In this document: positions 1 through 7,843 of the stretch, in pieces | Layout of the letters: the number at the start of each line of letters is the position of its first letter | How positions within the stretch are numbered: position 1 is the stretch's first letter | Source: an uncultured Muribaculaceae bacterium | GTDB lineage: Bacteria; Bacteroidota; Bacteroidia; Bacteroidales; Muribaculaceae | DNA length: 44,083 bases | Direction of reading: 5' to 3' | Assembly: GCA_934675575.1 (NCBI GenBank) | Contig: CAKUQQ010000015.1 | Span: forward strand, 1-44,083 | The notes under the pieces: generated by a model | The model's input: the letters and a program-made list of their open reading frames with translations, nothing else | Told to the model about the DNA's origin: nothing | Database searches by the model: none | Made by a program: the position numbers and the translations under genes

Positions 1-90
1 AACGACGCATCTGTCTGTGTGACAAGCCATAAAAATCTTTCAAATATTTTCGCGTCACAACGCCGCATGGCGGCAACAAAGCGAAAACAT

Positions 91-120
91 CAAAATTTTG
101 TGCGCGCAGGCAACGCACAA
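91..120 (-). terminator. Candidate terminator of the LptF/G-family gene
   Basis: Read on the minus strand, a perfect 7-bp stem (TTGTGCG/CGCACAA, plus positions 98-104 and 114-120) with a 9-nt loop follows the stop codon of the permease gene by about 8 bases and is followed by a short AATTTTG run. The U tract is weak, so this is a modest call. Confidence 0.45.
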
Positions 121-127
121 CTTTGAC

Positions 128-2041
128 CTATTTATTGACTTCAAAAATTCCTCTTAAATCGTCACAAAACTTAACGCACGAAGCTATTTCGGCTTTCAAA
201 ACTTTCTGATGATGCAAACCAATGAGGTAGAATGGCACACTCACCGGAAGCAACGCTGCCAAAGCCATGCCCAAATAACGATTTTGCACAGGGCTATACG
301 TCAACATCTGGCGAATGACAGGAAAATCCATGGCTTTGTTAATGACCAATTGACTCTTTGAGTTCGACAAATATTCTACCAAATCGTTTACATCTTTAGC
401 CAAAGTGCGCACCTCTGACGCATCAATTCCATGATTCCAATATGCCATATAGCCCATATTTTTATCATATTTAGACAAGAACGCCGTGCATTTGCTTCGC
501 AGAGCCTCAATTTTACCCATTGCCACAGCCGGGTTAACCTCGTCTATAACCACCTCCTTCATTTCAAGTTTGCGCACCTGATGCAGTCCAAACAATTTTC
601 TGAAGAAGTTAAAATAAGCATCGGGATTGAGTACAGCCGAGTCGTTAACAGCCTTGTAGGTGAGAAAAACGCCAAGTGGCAACAAAACGAAAGAACTAAG
701 CCACACGCCCTCCCATACGTCCCAACGACCGTCTTTAGCCAGCTTGTAGCCAACGTTATCTATAATGTAATAAATAACGAACAATATAACTGATATGACC
801 ACAGGTGTGCCAAGTCCGCCCTTACGCACTATTGCTCCCAGCGGCGCGCCTATAAAGAAGAATATCAGACACGCCAACGACAGTGTGAACTTTTTCTGTA
901 GCTCAATTTTATGCCGTCTGATGGTGTAATTGTCCTCAGACAAAGAGAATCCTTTAAATTCATAATCCTGCCTGTCGGACATAGCCTTATTTTGGGCCAT
1001 AGACACAACTGACAGCTTGGTGGTAACGTCCAGCGACTTCCATATAGAATCGAAATCGTTAGTTCCAGACCGTGTTTTGACCGATGACACTGGCACATAA
1101 GAGATGTGCCCTTTAGACGACACCGTTTTAACGCACGGCACGCCGCACACGCTTATTGTGCGCAATTCATTGGCCAGCGTGGCACCAGTGGAGTCAACAT
1201 GGGCAGACACAGAATCTATGGTCTTCTGTAGCTCTTTCATGTTCTTGCCTATGTATTGCGATTTCATCGACTGGTCGTCCATTCTTGTGAATGTGGCATC
1301 ATACGGAATCAAAATCTCCTTGTCATGGTAACTCTCACGCCTGAACAAATCACTGCCGTTAGCCGATGTTCCTTGCGACAGCTGCTCATACCAGTTTCCA
1401 CTATATAACTGCAAAAACAAATGCTTGGAGTCCTTGGTCAAGCTAAGCTTGCCCGAATCGGCTGAAATCACGCGAGGGAAACCCACACCATCGCCAACAT
1501 CGTAGATGCGCACATCGCGGAGCACGCCAGTAGCCTTATCCTTGTGCTTGACATATAGGTTATATCCCGGAATCTGGCTATAAACAGCACCCTCCGGAAT
1601 GTCGAGTGTAGGTGTTTTTTGCCGCACAGAAAACAACAATGTCCACATCTTAACCTGCGACTTTGGCAGCACATCGTTTTGAAAGAAGAACGCTCCCACA
1701 GCAAGCAGGCTGACAACAACCATAAGAGGACGCATGATGCGAACAAGCGAAACGCCCGACGCCTTCATGGCTGTAAGTTCCAAATGCTCGCCCAGATTGC
1801 CAAACGTCATCAGTGAAGCCAAAAGCAATGACAGTGGCAACGCAAGAGGCACGAAAGTTAATGCAGCATAGAAAAACAGCTCCCCTATCACGTCGATACT
1901 CAGACCTTTTCCCACGAGTTCGTCAATGTACTTCCACAAAAACTGCATCAGCACGATAAACAAACATATAAAGAATGTCATCAAAAACAATGGCAGAAAT
2001 GTCTCAAGTATAAATATGTATAATCTCTTAATCCTAAACAT
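128..2041 (-). CDS. LptF/LptG-family (YjgP/YjgQ) permease
   Basis: Inner-membrane subunit expected to work with the LptB ATPase in lifting lipopolysaccharide from the inner membrane onto the periplasmic Lpt bridge. The family layout is visible: an N-terminal group of membrane segments (roughly residues 10-35, 50-80 and 95-115), a long periplasmic region with beta character, and a second membrane group near residues 380-460 including the motif FFIGAPLGAIVRKGG. About 170 further residues include another hydrophobic hairpin near the end, so the protein (about 637 aa) is much longer than the roughly 360 aa of E. coli LptF or LptG; I believe long versions are common in Bacteroidota. I chose the ATG at 2041 over an in-frame ATG at 2074, because a -7 promoter element lies at 2062-2070, between the two. 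F and G subtypes cannot be told apart by eye. Confidence 0.9.
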   Translation of the reverse strand: MFRIKRLYIFILETFLPLFLMTFFICLFIVLMQFLWKYIDELVGKGLSIDVIGELFFYAALTFVPLALPLSLLLASLMTFGNLGEHLELTAMKASGVSLVRIMRPLMVVVSLLAVGAFFFQNDVLPKSQVKMWTLLFSVRQKTPTLDIPEGAVYSQIPGYNLYVKHKDKATGVLRDVRIYDVGDGVGFPRVISADSGKLSLTKDSKHLFLQLYSGNWYEQLSQGTSANGSDLFRRESYHDKEILIPYDATFTRMDDQSMKSQYIGKNMKELQKTIDSVSAHVDSTGATLANELRTISVCGVPCVKTVSSKGHISYVPVSSVKTRSGTNDFDSIWKSLDVTTKLSVVSMAQNKAMSDRQDYEFKGFSLSEDNYTIRRHKIELQKKFTLSLACLIFFFIGAPLGAIVRKGGLGTPVVISVILFVIYYIIDNVGYKLAKDGRWDVWEGVWLSSFVLLPLGVFLTYKAVNDSAVLNPDAYFNFFRKLFGLHQVRKLEMKEVVIDEVNPAVAMGKIEALRSKCTAFLSKYDKNMGYMAYWNHGIDASEVRTLAKDVNDLVEYLSNSKSQLVINKAMDFPVIRQMLTYSPVQNRYLGMALAALLPVSVPFYLIGLHHQKVLKAEIASCVKFCDDLRGIFEVNK

Positions 2042-2061
2042 CAAGTTGGCTCTTTGTTTTT

Positions 2062-2070
2062 GCAAAATTA
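2062..2070 (-). promoter_or_regulatory. -7 promoter element of the LptF/G-family gene
   Basis: Minus-strand TAATTTTGC matches the Bacteroidota -7 consensus TAnnTTTG(C/T) and ends about 20 bases before the ATG at 2041. No good -33 TTTG is visible. It argues against the longer start at 2074. Confidence 0.5.
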
Positions 2071-2218
2071 GCAATAAAAACAGAACTAATGAGAAACGAA
2101 GGAGTTTTTATAAATCAGCCCACCACTCACAGTCGCATTTTGAGGCAAAACCATAACAAAACTAAACTCAAGCCGTTTTTTCCTATCATCAAAATGTAAG
2201 TAAATGAAAAATTAGTCT

Positions 2219-2227
2219 TAATTTTGC
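2219..2227 (+). promoter_or_regulatory. -7 promoter element of pta-ackA
   Basis: TAATTTTGC matches the Bacteroidota -7 consensus TAnnTTTG(C/T) 20 bases before the pta start. It sits back to back with the minus-strand element at 2062-2070 in the divergent intergenic region. No clear -33 TTTG is present. Confidence 0.5.
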
Positions 2228-2246
2228 ACAAAAATATAAACGATTC

Positions 2247-3257
2247 ATGGAACCCCTTTTTGAAGAACTTAAAAAGAAAGCAATTGGCAACAAGAAAAAG
2301 ATAATTTTGCCAGAAAGTACAGAACCCAGAACGTTGGCAGCCGCCGACCGCATCATAGCTGACTCCATTGCCGACATTATTTTAATTGGCAATGCCGAAG
2401 AAATAAAAGCAAAAGCCGAAGAGCTGAAGCTCAACAACATCAGCAAAGCTACTATTGTCAACCCAGACGACGCAGAACACACTGAAAAATACGCCCAACT
2501 TTTCTACGAGCTCAGAAAGAGCAAAGGCATCACTATAGACGATGCACGCAAAAAAGTAAAGGACCCACTTTATTTGGGTTGCTTGATGATAAAGAATGGC
2601 GAGGCCGATGGTCAAGTGGCCGGAGCCGACAACACAACAGGCAACGTGCTTAGAGCTGCTTTCCAAGTGCTCAAGACAGCCCCAGGCATCAAGGTTGTGT
2701 CTGGTGCATTCATCATGCTCCTGCCCGAAGGCTCTCCTTACGGCGAAAACGGCATTATGGTGTTTGCCGACTGTGCCGTTATGCCCGACCCAGACTGCAA
2801 CCAGCTTGCACAAATCGCTGTGTCGTCAGCCAAGACTGCCAGAGACCTTGCAGGAATCACTCCACATGTGGCCATGCTCAGCTTCTCAACCAAGGGAAGC
2901 GCAAGCCACGACGATGTGACAAAGGTGGTTGAAGCCACAAGAATAGCAAAAGAAATGGACCCGACACTTGACATCGACGGCGAGTTGCAAGCCGATGCAG
3001 CAATAGTTCCATCTGTGGCCGCACACAAAGCTCCAGGCAGCAAGGTGGCTGGCCATGCAAATGTGCTTGTGTTCCCCGACCTTGGCGTTGGCAATATCGC
3101 CTACAAGCTTGTGCAGCGCTTAGCCGGAGCTACGGCTGTTGGCCCAGTGCTTCAAGGATTGGCAGCCCCAGTCAACGACCTGTCGCGCGGTTGCTCTCCC
3201 GAGGACATCTACAGAACAATAATTCTCACCTGCAATCAAGCAATAAATAAAAAATAA
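2247..3257 (+). CDS. pta: Phosphate acetyltransferase
   Basis: Cytoplasmic enzyme that exchanges CoA on acetyl-CoA for phosphate to make acetyl phosphate, the first step of the acetate/ATP fermentation pathway. At 336 aa it is the short form, consisting only of the PTA_PTB catalytic domain without the N-terminal regulatory domains of long Pta proteins. Recognisable family segments are LPESTEPRTLAAA near residue 20, the GxADGQVAGADNTTGNVLRAA region around 113-135 (quoted here only loosely), and the C-terminal APVNDLSRGCSPEDIY stretch. The next gene is ackA, 18 bases downstream on the same strand, so the two form the classical pathway operon. The start follows a promoter element by 20 bases. 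Confidence 0.96.
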   Translation: MEPLFEELKKKAIGNKKKIILPESTEPRTLAAADRIIADSIADIILIGNAEEIKAKAEELKLNNISKATIVNPDDAEHTEKYAQLFYELRKSKGITIDDARKKVKDPLYLGCLMIKNGEADGQVAGADNTTGNVLRAAFQVLKTAPGIKVVSGAFIMLLPEGSPYGENGIMVFADCAVMPDPDCNQLAQIAVSSAKTARDLAGITPHVAMLSFSTKGSASHDDVTKVVEATRIAKEMDPTLDIDGELQADAAIVPSVAAHKAPGSKVAGHANVLVFPDLGVGNIAYKLVQRLAGATAVGPVLQGLAAPVNDLSRGCSPEDIYRTIILTCNQAINKK

Positions 3258-3275
3258 ATTACACTCATCATATAT

Positions 3276-4484
3276 ATGAATATTTTAGTGCTTAACTGCG
3301 GAAGCAGCTCTGTAAAATACAAACTCATAGAAATCAAATCAAACAATGTCCTGGCTGAAGGCGGAATTGAAAAAATCGGACTTCCCGACGCTTTCATAAA
3401 ATTCCGCATCAAGACAGGTGAAAAGCTCAAGCAGCCTCTTGACATAACTGACCACAATGGTGCAATCAAAGCCATATTGAGCAACCTCACGAGCAAGGAA
3501 TATGGTTGCATAAAGGATTTCGACGAGATTAACGCCGTGGGTCACCGCGTGGTGCATGGCGGAGAGAAGTTTAATAAGAGCGTTAAGATAACCCAAGAAG
3601 TTATCGACAAAATAAAAGAGTGCTACAACATTGCTCCGCTTCACAACCCCGTGAACATGGCAGGAATTGAGGCCATAACCAAGATTTTGCCCGACGTTCC
3701 TCAAGTTGCAGTGTTCGACACAGCATTCCACCAAACCATGCCTCCCAAGGCATTCATGTATGCTCTCCCCTACCAATACTACGAGAAGGACCATGTGCGC
3801 CGCTACGGATTCCACGGAACCAGCCACAGATATGTGAGCCAGCGCGTGTGCGAATTCCTTGGTGTTAACCCTAAAGAACAGCGCATCATCTGCTGCCACA
3901 TTGGCAACGGAGCCAGCATAACAGCTGTGAAAAACGGCGAGAGCATCGACACCACCATGGGCTTGACTCCAACCGAAGGTTTGGTTATGGGCACACGATG
4001 TGGCGACATCGACCCAGGAGCAATTCTTTTCTTGATGGAAAAGCACAACATCAATGTGAAGGGTATGCAAGGCATTATAAACAAACTTAGTGGCATGCAA
4101 GGCATTACCGGCATTTCGCCCGATATGCGCGAAGTCAATGCTGCTGCCGACGAAGGCGACGACAGAGCGAAACTCGGACTCGACATGTATGAGCACCGCA
4201 TCACAAAATACGTTGGTGCTTTTGCAGCCGAGATGAACGGCACTGACATCATCGTGTTTACAGGCGGTGTTGGCGAAAACCAGCCAATCATCAGAGCCAA
4301 CATTTGCAGTAATCTTGGATTTATGGGCGTGGAGATTGACGAGGCCGTAAACAGCAAGACCAAAGGCAAAGAAGCCTTGATAAGCAAACCAAACTCCAGA
4401 GTCAAGGTTCTTGTTATTCCTACAGATGAAGAATACATGATTGCCAAGGACACCGAAGCCATAGTTGAAGGCAGAGAGCCATAA
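3276..4484 (+). CDS. ackA: Acetate kinase
   Basis: Transfers phosphate from acetyl phosphate to ADP, giving acetate and ATP; together with the upstream Pta it supplies fermentation ATP. The 402-aa length is normal for the family. It carries the ASKHA-fold signatures: N-terminal LNCGSSSVKYKL (residues 5-16), the YGFHGTSHRYVS signature, the HIGNGAS loop, the TPTEGLVMGTRCGDIDPG signature, and FTGGVGEN near residue 328. It is co-directional with pta, 18 bases away, and followed by a hairpin terminator at 4514-4547. A 442-aa open frame on the opposite strand is only a shadow of this gene. Confidence 0.97.
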   Translation: MNILVLNCGSSSVKYKLIEIKSNNVLAEGGIEKIGLPDAFIKFRIKTGEKLKQPLDITDHNGAIKAILSNLTSKEYGCIKDFDEINAVGHRVVHGGEKFNKSVKITQEVIDKIKECYNIAPLHNPVNMAGIEAITKILPDVPQVAVFDTAFHQTMPPKAFMYALPYQYYEKDHVRRYGFHGTSHRYVSQRVCEFLGVNPKEQRIICCHIGNGASITAVKNGESIDTTMGLTPTEGLVMGTRCGDIDPGAILFLMEKHNINVKGMQGIINKLSGMQGITGISPDMREVNAAADEGDDRAKLGLDMYEHRITKYVGAFAAEMNGTDIIVFTGGVGENQPIIRANICSNLGFMGVEIDEAVNSKTKGKEALISKPNSRVKVLVIPTDEEYMIAKDTEAIVEGREP

Positions 4485-4513
4485 TCCAATAGAGAGAAAT
4501 AATTTACAGCATA

Positions 4514-4547
4514 AAAAAGCTTGGGCACAAAGTTGCTCAAGCTTTTT
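4514..4547 (+). terminator. Rho-independent terminator of pta-ackA
   Basis: A 13-bp stem with one G-U pair (left arm 4514-4526, right arm 4535-4547, core AAGCTTG/CAAGCTT) and an 8-nt loop; the A-rich left arm and T-rich right arm supply the U tract. It lies 30 bases after the ackA stop. Its T run also provides the -33 TTTG of the next promoter. Confidence 0.8.
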
Positions 4548-4577
4548 GCGTAATATGCAAATAATTACTATCTTTGC
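4545..4577 (+). promoter_or_regulatory. Promoter of the rplM-rpsI-rpsB-tsf cluster
   Basis: TTTG at 4545-4548, a 20-base gap, and TATCTTTGC at 4569-4577 match the full Bacteroidota primary-sigma consensus (TTTG, 19-21 bases, TAnnTTTG). This is the best promoter in the window. It leaves an untranslated leader of about 100 bases before rplM. Confidence 0.75.
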
Positions 4578-4584
4578 AGACCGA

Positions 4585-4684
4585 TTATATCCAAAACGAT
4601 AAAATCTGCAAGTTTTCTGGACATTTGGCCGTGTCACAAGAGAACGGAGGATTATTGTAATTAACATTTAATCAGGATTTAAAA
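4585..4684 (+). other. Untranslated leader of rplM
   Basis: About 100 transcribed bases precede the L13 gene. A weak hairpin can be drawn between CCAAAAC (4591-4597) and GTTTTCTGG (4612-4620) with a 2-base bulge. Leaders of r-protein operons often bind the protein product as feedback control; there is not enough here to name a known leader family. Confidence 0.3.
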
Positions 4685-5164
4685 GTGAATACTTTAAGTT
4701 ACAGAACAGAATCGGCAAAAGCCGAAGACGTTAAGAAAGAATGGATAGTAGTAGATGCCACCGACCAAGTGTTGGGTCGTCTCTGCGCAAAAGTTGCTAA
4801 AATTTTGCGTGGCAAATACAAACCAAACTACACACCTCACGTTGACTGTGGTGACAACGTAATCATCATCAACGCCGACAAGGTGAAATTGACAGGCAAC
4901 AAGTGGACAGACCGTCAGTATGTTTCCTACACTGGTTATCCAGGCGGTCAGAGATTTGCAAGTCCTGCAATACTGCAACAAAAATCTTACAAGAAAGACC
5001 TCAAGCCAGGTATGCACCCATTGTTCCTCAAGGTCATCAAGGGCATGCTTCCTAAGAACAAGCTTGGTGCTCAAATCTTGAAGAACGTACACATCTACAA
5101 TGGTAACGTGCACCCTCACGAGGCACAAACTCCAAAAGTAATCGATATCAACAAACTTAAATAA
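4685..5164 (+). CDS. rplM: 50S ribosomal protein L13 (uL13)
   Basis: Early-assembling large-subunit protein that binds 23S rRNA. The 159-aa product has typical L13 blocks: VVDATDQVLGRLCAKVAK near residues 22-40, the HVDCGDNVIIINADKV stretch, the YTGYPGG motif and GMLPKNKLG. The start is GTG at 4685. It agrees with the N-terminus of Bacteroides L13 as I remember it (D/N-TLSY-T), and no closer ATG exists. The stop overlaps the first possible rpsI ATG by one base (TAATG), the usual rplM-rpsI pairing. Confidence 0.96.
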   Translation: MNTLSYRTESAKAEDVKKEWIVVDATDQVLGRLCAKVAKILRGKYKPNYTPHVDCGDNVIIINADKVKLTGNKWTDRQYVSYTGYPGGQRFASPAILQQKSYKKDLKPGMHPLFLKVIKGMLPKNKLGAQILKNVHIYNGNVHPHEAQTPKVIDINKLK

Positions 5165-5175
5165 TGATTGGAAAG

Positions 5176-5562
5176 ATGGAAAAAATAAATGCAGTAGGAC
5201 GTCGTAAAGCAGCAATTGCCAGAGTATTTGTAAGTGAAGGTAAAGGCGACATCACTATCAACAAGCGTGCTTTTAGTGAGTATTTTCCTTCTCCCATTCT
5301 CCAATACATTGTTAAGCAACCACTCAACACCTTGGAGGCTGACGGAAAATATGACATCAAAGTTAACCTCGTAGGTGGCGGTTTCAAGGGCCAGGCTGAA
5401 GCTTTGCGCCTTGCCATCGCAAGAGCTTTGGTTAAAATCAACCCAGAGGACAAACCTGCGCTCCGCAAAGAGGGTTTCATGACTCGTGACCCACGTGCTG
5501 TTGAGCGTAAGAAACCAGGTCGTCCAAAGGCACGCAAGAGATTCCAGTTCAGCAAGCGTTAA
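5176..5562 (+). CDS. rpsI: 30S ribosomal protein S9 (uS9)
   Basis: Small-subunit head protein whose C-terminal tail reaches the P-site tRNA. The family core GRRKAAIARVFV lies near the N-terminus, the GGGFKGQAEALRLAIARAL block is in the middle, and the protein ends with the invariant basic tail RKRFQFSKR. Two starts are possible: ATG 5164, overlapping the rplM stop (132 aa), or ATG 5176 (128 aa). I prefer 5176 because the shorter product begins MEKINAVGRRK, the way Bacteroides S9 begins; GGAAAG just before it is too close to be an ordinary ribosome binding site, so 5164 remains open. The gene is translationally linked to rplM. Confidence 0.95.
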   Translation: MEKINAVGRRKAAIARVFVSEGKGDITINKRAFSEYFPSPILQYIVKQPLNTLEADGKYDIKVNLVGGGFKGQAEALRLAIARALVKINPEDKPALRKEGFMTRDPRAVERKKPGRPKARKRFQFSKR

Positions 5563-5699
5563 TCCGTTATTTGCACTTAATCACAGAATCTTTTTTCAAG
5601 AGTTTAGTATCCAAATCACAAAGACCTGTCAAACTCTTAAAACAAATGGCAGCTACCTTGTGATTGCATTAGTAGAACGTAAACAAATTAATTAAAGAA
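5563..5699 (+). promoter_or_regulatory. rpsB leader with interleaved, alternative pairings
   Basis: The 137-base gap between rpsI and rpsB has no terminator and no convincing promoter but strong pairing potential. Arm A1 AAGAGTTT (5598-5605) pairs with A2 AAACTCTT (5631-5638). Arm B1 AATCACAA (5614-5621) pairs with B2 TTGTGATT (5658-5665). The order A1-B1-A2-B2 is that of an H-type pseudoknot. B2 can instead pair with an earlier AATCACA (5579-5585), which would enclose the A hairpin in a simple nested fold. Two competing states in front of a ribosomal protein gene suggest a feedback leader that senses S2, but this is inference. Confidence 0.5.
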
Positions 5700-6551
5700 A
5701 TGCAAACACCAAGTTTTGAACAATTATTAGACGCAACCTGCCACTTCGGCCACTTGAAACGCAAATGGAATCCAGCAATGGCTCCATACATTTTCATGGA
5801 AAGAAATGGCATTCATATAATTGACTTATACAAGACTCAAGCCAAGCTCGAAGAAGCTTGCGCAGCTCTCAAAAACATAGCTAAGTCTGGCAAGAAGATT
5901 TTGTTTGTTGCCACAAAGAAGCAAGCAAAACAAGTTGTTGAAGACCACGCAAAGGCAGTTAACATGCCATACGTGATTGAAAGATGGCCAGGCGGTATGT
6001 TGACCAACTTCCCAACAATCAGAAAAGCCGTTAAGAAAATGGCTTCTATCGACAAGATGATGAAAGACGGAACTTTCGACAACTTGTCAAAGAGAGAAAG
6101 ATTGCAGGTTAGCCGCCAAAGAGCAAAATTGGAGAAGAACTTAGGTAGTATCGCAGACCTTAACCGTCTGCCATCTGCGCTGTTCGTTATCGATGTTTTG
6201 AAAGAGCACATCGCAGTGGCCGAGGCTACTCGCTTGGGTATTCCAGTGTTTGGTATCGTTGATACTAACAGCGACCCCGACACCGTTGACTTCGTAATTC
6301 CTGCAAACGACGATGCTTCTAAGTCAATCGACTTGATTATGAGCACTGTTTGCGATGCAATTCAAGAAGGTCTTGAAGAGCGTAAGGTTGAAAAAGTTGA
6401 CAACAAAGACGCTGAAGAAGCTGACGGCGACCAACCAAAACGCCACCGCGCACGCGTTCACCGCAAACCTGCTGCCAAAGCAGAAAACGGCGAAGCTGCC
6501 GAGGCCACAGAAGAGAAGGCTGCTGAACCAGAAGCTCCTAAAGCAGAATAA
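5700..6551 (+). CDS. rpsB: 30S ribosomal protein S2 (uS2)
   Basis: Late-assembling small-subunit protein that docks near S1 and the mRNA exit. The S2 fold spans about residues 5-225, with characteristic segments HFGHLKRKWNPAMAPYIF, RWPGGMLTNFPTIRK, and PVFGIVDTNSDPD. Residues from about 235 to 283 form a charged, Ala/Glu/Lys-rich low-complexity tail; Bacteroidales S2 proteins carry tails of this kind. The order rpsB-tsf (35-base gap) is widespread in bacteria. The ATG at 5700 directly starts the family N-terminus. Confidence 0.96.
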   Translation: MQTPSFEQLLDATCHFGHLKRKWNPAMAPYIFMERNGIHIIDLYKTQAKLEEACAALKNIAKSGKKILFVATKKQAKQVVEDHAKAVNMPYVIERWPGGMLTNFPTIRKAVKKMASIDKMMKDGTFDNLSKRERLQVSRQRAKLEKNLGSIADLNRLPSALFVIDVLKEHIAVAEATRLGIPVFGIVDTNSDPDTVDFVIPANDDASKSIDLIMSTVCDAIQEGLEERKVEKVDNKDAEEADGDQPKRHRARVHRKPAAKAENGEAAEATEEKAAEPEAPKAE

Positions 6552-6586
6552 TTTTCGTTCACTCACTTTTTAAACATTAAGTAAAC

Positions 6587-7579
6587 ATGTCATTAATCGA
6601 AGATATCAAGAAACTCCGCACCCTCACTGGTGCTGGAATGGTTGATTGCAAAAAGGCTCTCATCGAGTCTGGCAACGATATGGAAAAAGCCAAAGAGCTT
6701 ATCCGTCAGCGTGGTCAGGCCATAGCAGCAAAACGTGAAGACCGCTCTGCAGCCGAAGGTGTTGCTTTCGGCAAGGCAGCTGACGGCTTTGCAGCAATCG
6801 TGGCTTTGAAGTGTGAAACAGATTTCGTTTCGTCAAATGAGAAATTCATCAAATTGGCTAAGGAAATCCTTGACAAGGCACTTGAGGCTAAAGTTAAGAC
6901 TATGGCTGAGTTGAACGATTTCAGCTACGACGGACAAACTGTTGCCGAGCACATCACTCAACTTAGTGGTATTACTGGCGAGAAGATGGAATTGGGCGAC
7001 TATAAGGCTCTTGAAGGCGCAGGTCTCTCTGTTTACAATCACTTCAACAACAAGTTGGCTGTGATTGCAGCTTTCAACAAGGCTGGCGACCCAGAGGTTT
7101 TGAAAGAGGTTGCTATGCAAATCGCCACATCCAACCCAATCGCTTGCACTCGTGAGGAAGTTCCTCAATCAGTTATCGACGAGGAAACCAAGGTTGCAAT
7201 TGAGAAGACAAAAGAAGAGCAAGTGGAAAAAGCAGTTAACAACGCACTCAGCAAGGCAGGCATCAACCCCAACCTCGTTGACAGCGACGACCACATTTCT
7301 TCTAACTTGGCTAAGGGCTGGCTCACACAAGAGCAAGCTGACAAGGCTCAAGAAATCAAGAAGACTGTGGCTGCAGAAAAGGCCGCTAACCTTCCTGAGG
7401 CTATGATTCAAAACATCACCAAGGGCCGCTTGAACAAGTTCTTCAGCCAAAATGTTTTGACAGAGCAACCATACGAGGCAGAGCCACAGCTCAAGCTGAC
7501 TATCGGTCAATATCTCGCAAAGAATGACGCAGACCTCAAGGTTATCGCATTCCAGCGTGTAAATCTGAACGCAGACTAA
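6587..7579 (+). CDS. tsf: Translation elongation factor Ts
   Basis: Guanine-nucleotide exchange factor that releases GDP from EF-Tu. The 330-aa length fits Bacteroidales EF-Ts, which is longer than the E. coli protein. The N-terminal UBA-like domain contains LRTLTGAGMVDCKKAL (residues about 11-26), and the exchange core contains the signature CETDFVSSNEKF near residue 85, including the TDFV residues known to insert into EF-Tu. It is the last gene of the ribosomal cluster, and a strong hairpin follows 21 bases after the stop. Confidence 0.97.
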   Translation: MSLIEDIKKLRTLTGAGMVDCKKALIESGNDMEKAKELIRQRGQAIAAKREDRSAAEGVAFGKAADGFAAIVALKCETDFVSSNEKFIKLAKEILDKALEAKVKTMAELNDFSYDGQTVAEHITQLSGITGEKMELGDYKALEGAGLSVYNHFNNKLAVIAAFNKAGDPEVLKEVAMQIATSNPIACTREEVPQSVIDEETKVAIEKTKEEQVEKAVNNALSKAGINPNLVDSDDHISSNLAKGWLTQEQADKAQEIKKTVAAEKAANLPEAMIQNITKGRLNKFFSQNVLTEQPYEAEPQLKLTIGQYLAKNDADLKVIAFQRVNLNAD

Positions 7580-7600
7580 TCGTTCTGAAATATAACCAAC

Positions 7601-7635
7601 AAAAAGGTGGCAATTTCAAATTGCCACCTTTTTTA
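7601..7635 (+). terminator. Strong terminator after tsf
   Basis: AAAAAGGTGGCAA (7601-7613) pairs perfectly with TTGCCACCTTTTT (7621-7633) across a 7-base loop, followed by more T. It closes the rplM-rpsI-rpsB-tsf transcription unit. Confidence 0.9.
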
Positions 7636-7814
7636 TTTTATTTGCTTTATTTTTGGACGCAGCACACCACACAGCTGTATGCACAAGCACATCACTAGGT
7701 CGAGTTTTACTAACACGACACAATAAGAAACTTTTTAATTTACTTTTTCGTGAGATTTTTATGCAGTGCTGCGCTTTTAGTGAAATTACTCGATGCAATA
7801 CGGCCGTTTTTTTG
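7636..7814. other. Non-coding gap between tsf and the sugar operon
   Basis: AT-rich spacer with no gene I can support. It separates the terminated ribosomal cluster from the promoter of the polysaccharide operon. Confidence 0.6.
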
Positions 7815-7823
7815 TAAGTTTGT
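7815..7823 (+). promoter_or_regulatory. -7 promoter element of the sugar operon
   Basis: TAAGTTTGT matches TAnnTTTG(C/T) and ends 20 bases before the rmlB ATG. No good -33 element is seen. Confidence 0.45.
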
Positions 7824-7843
7824 AAATTAAAAGGTTTGCCTAT

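Noticed and set aside
3339..4667. 442-codon open frame on the minus strand
   Set aside because: Antisense to ackA, whose protein is unmistakable; the translation is His/Val/Cys-rich and resembles no protein.
5157..5555. 132-codon minus-strand open frame
   Set aside because: Exact shadow of rpsI on the opposite strand.
7636..7800. tRNA or small RNA gene between tsf and rmlB
   Set aside because: No cloverleaf or stable fold could be drawn; only AT-rich sequence.
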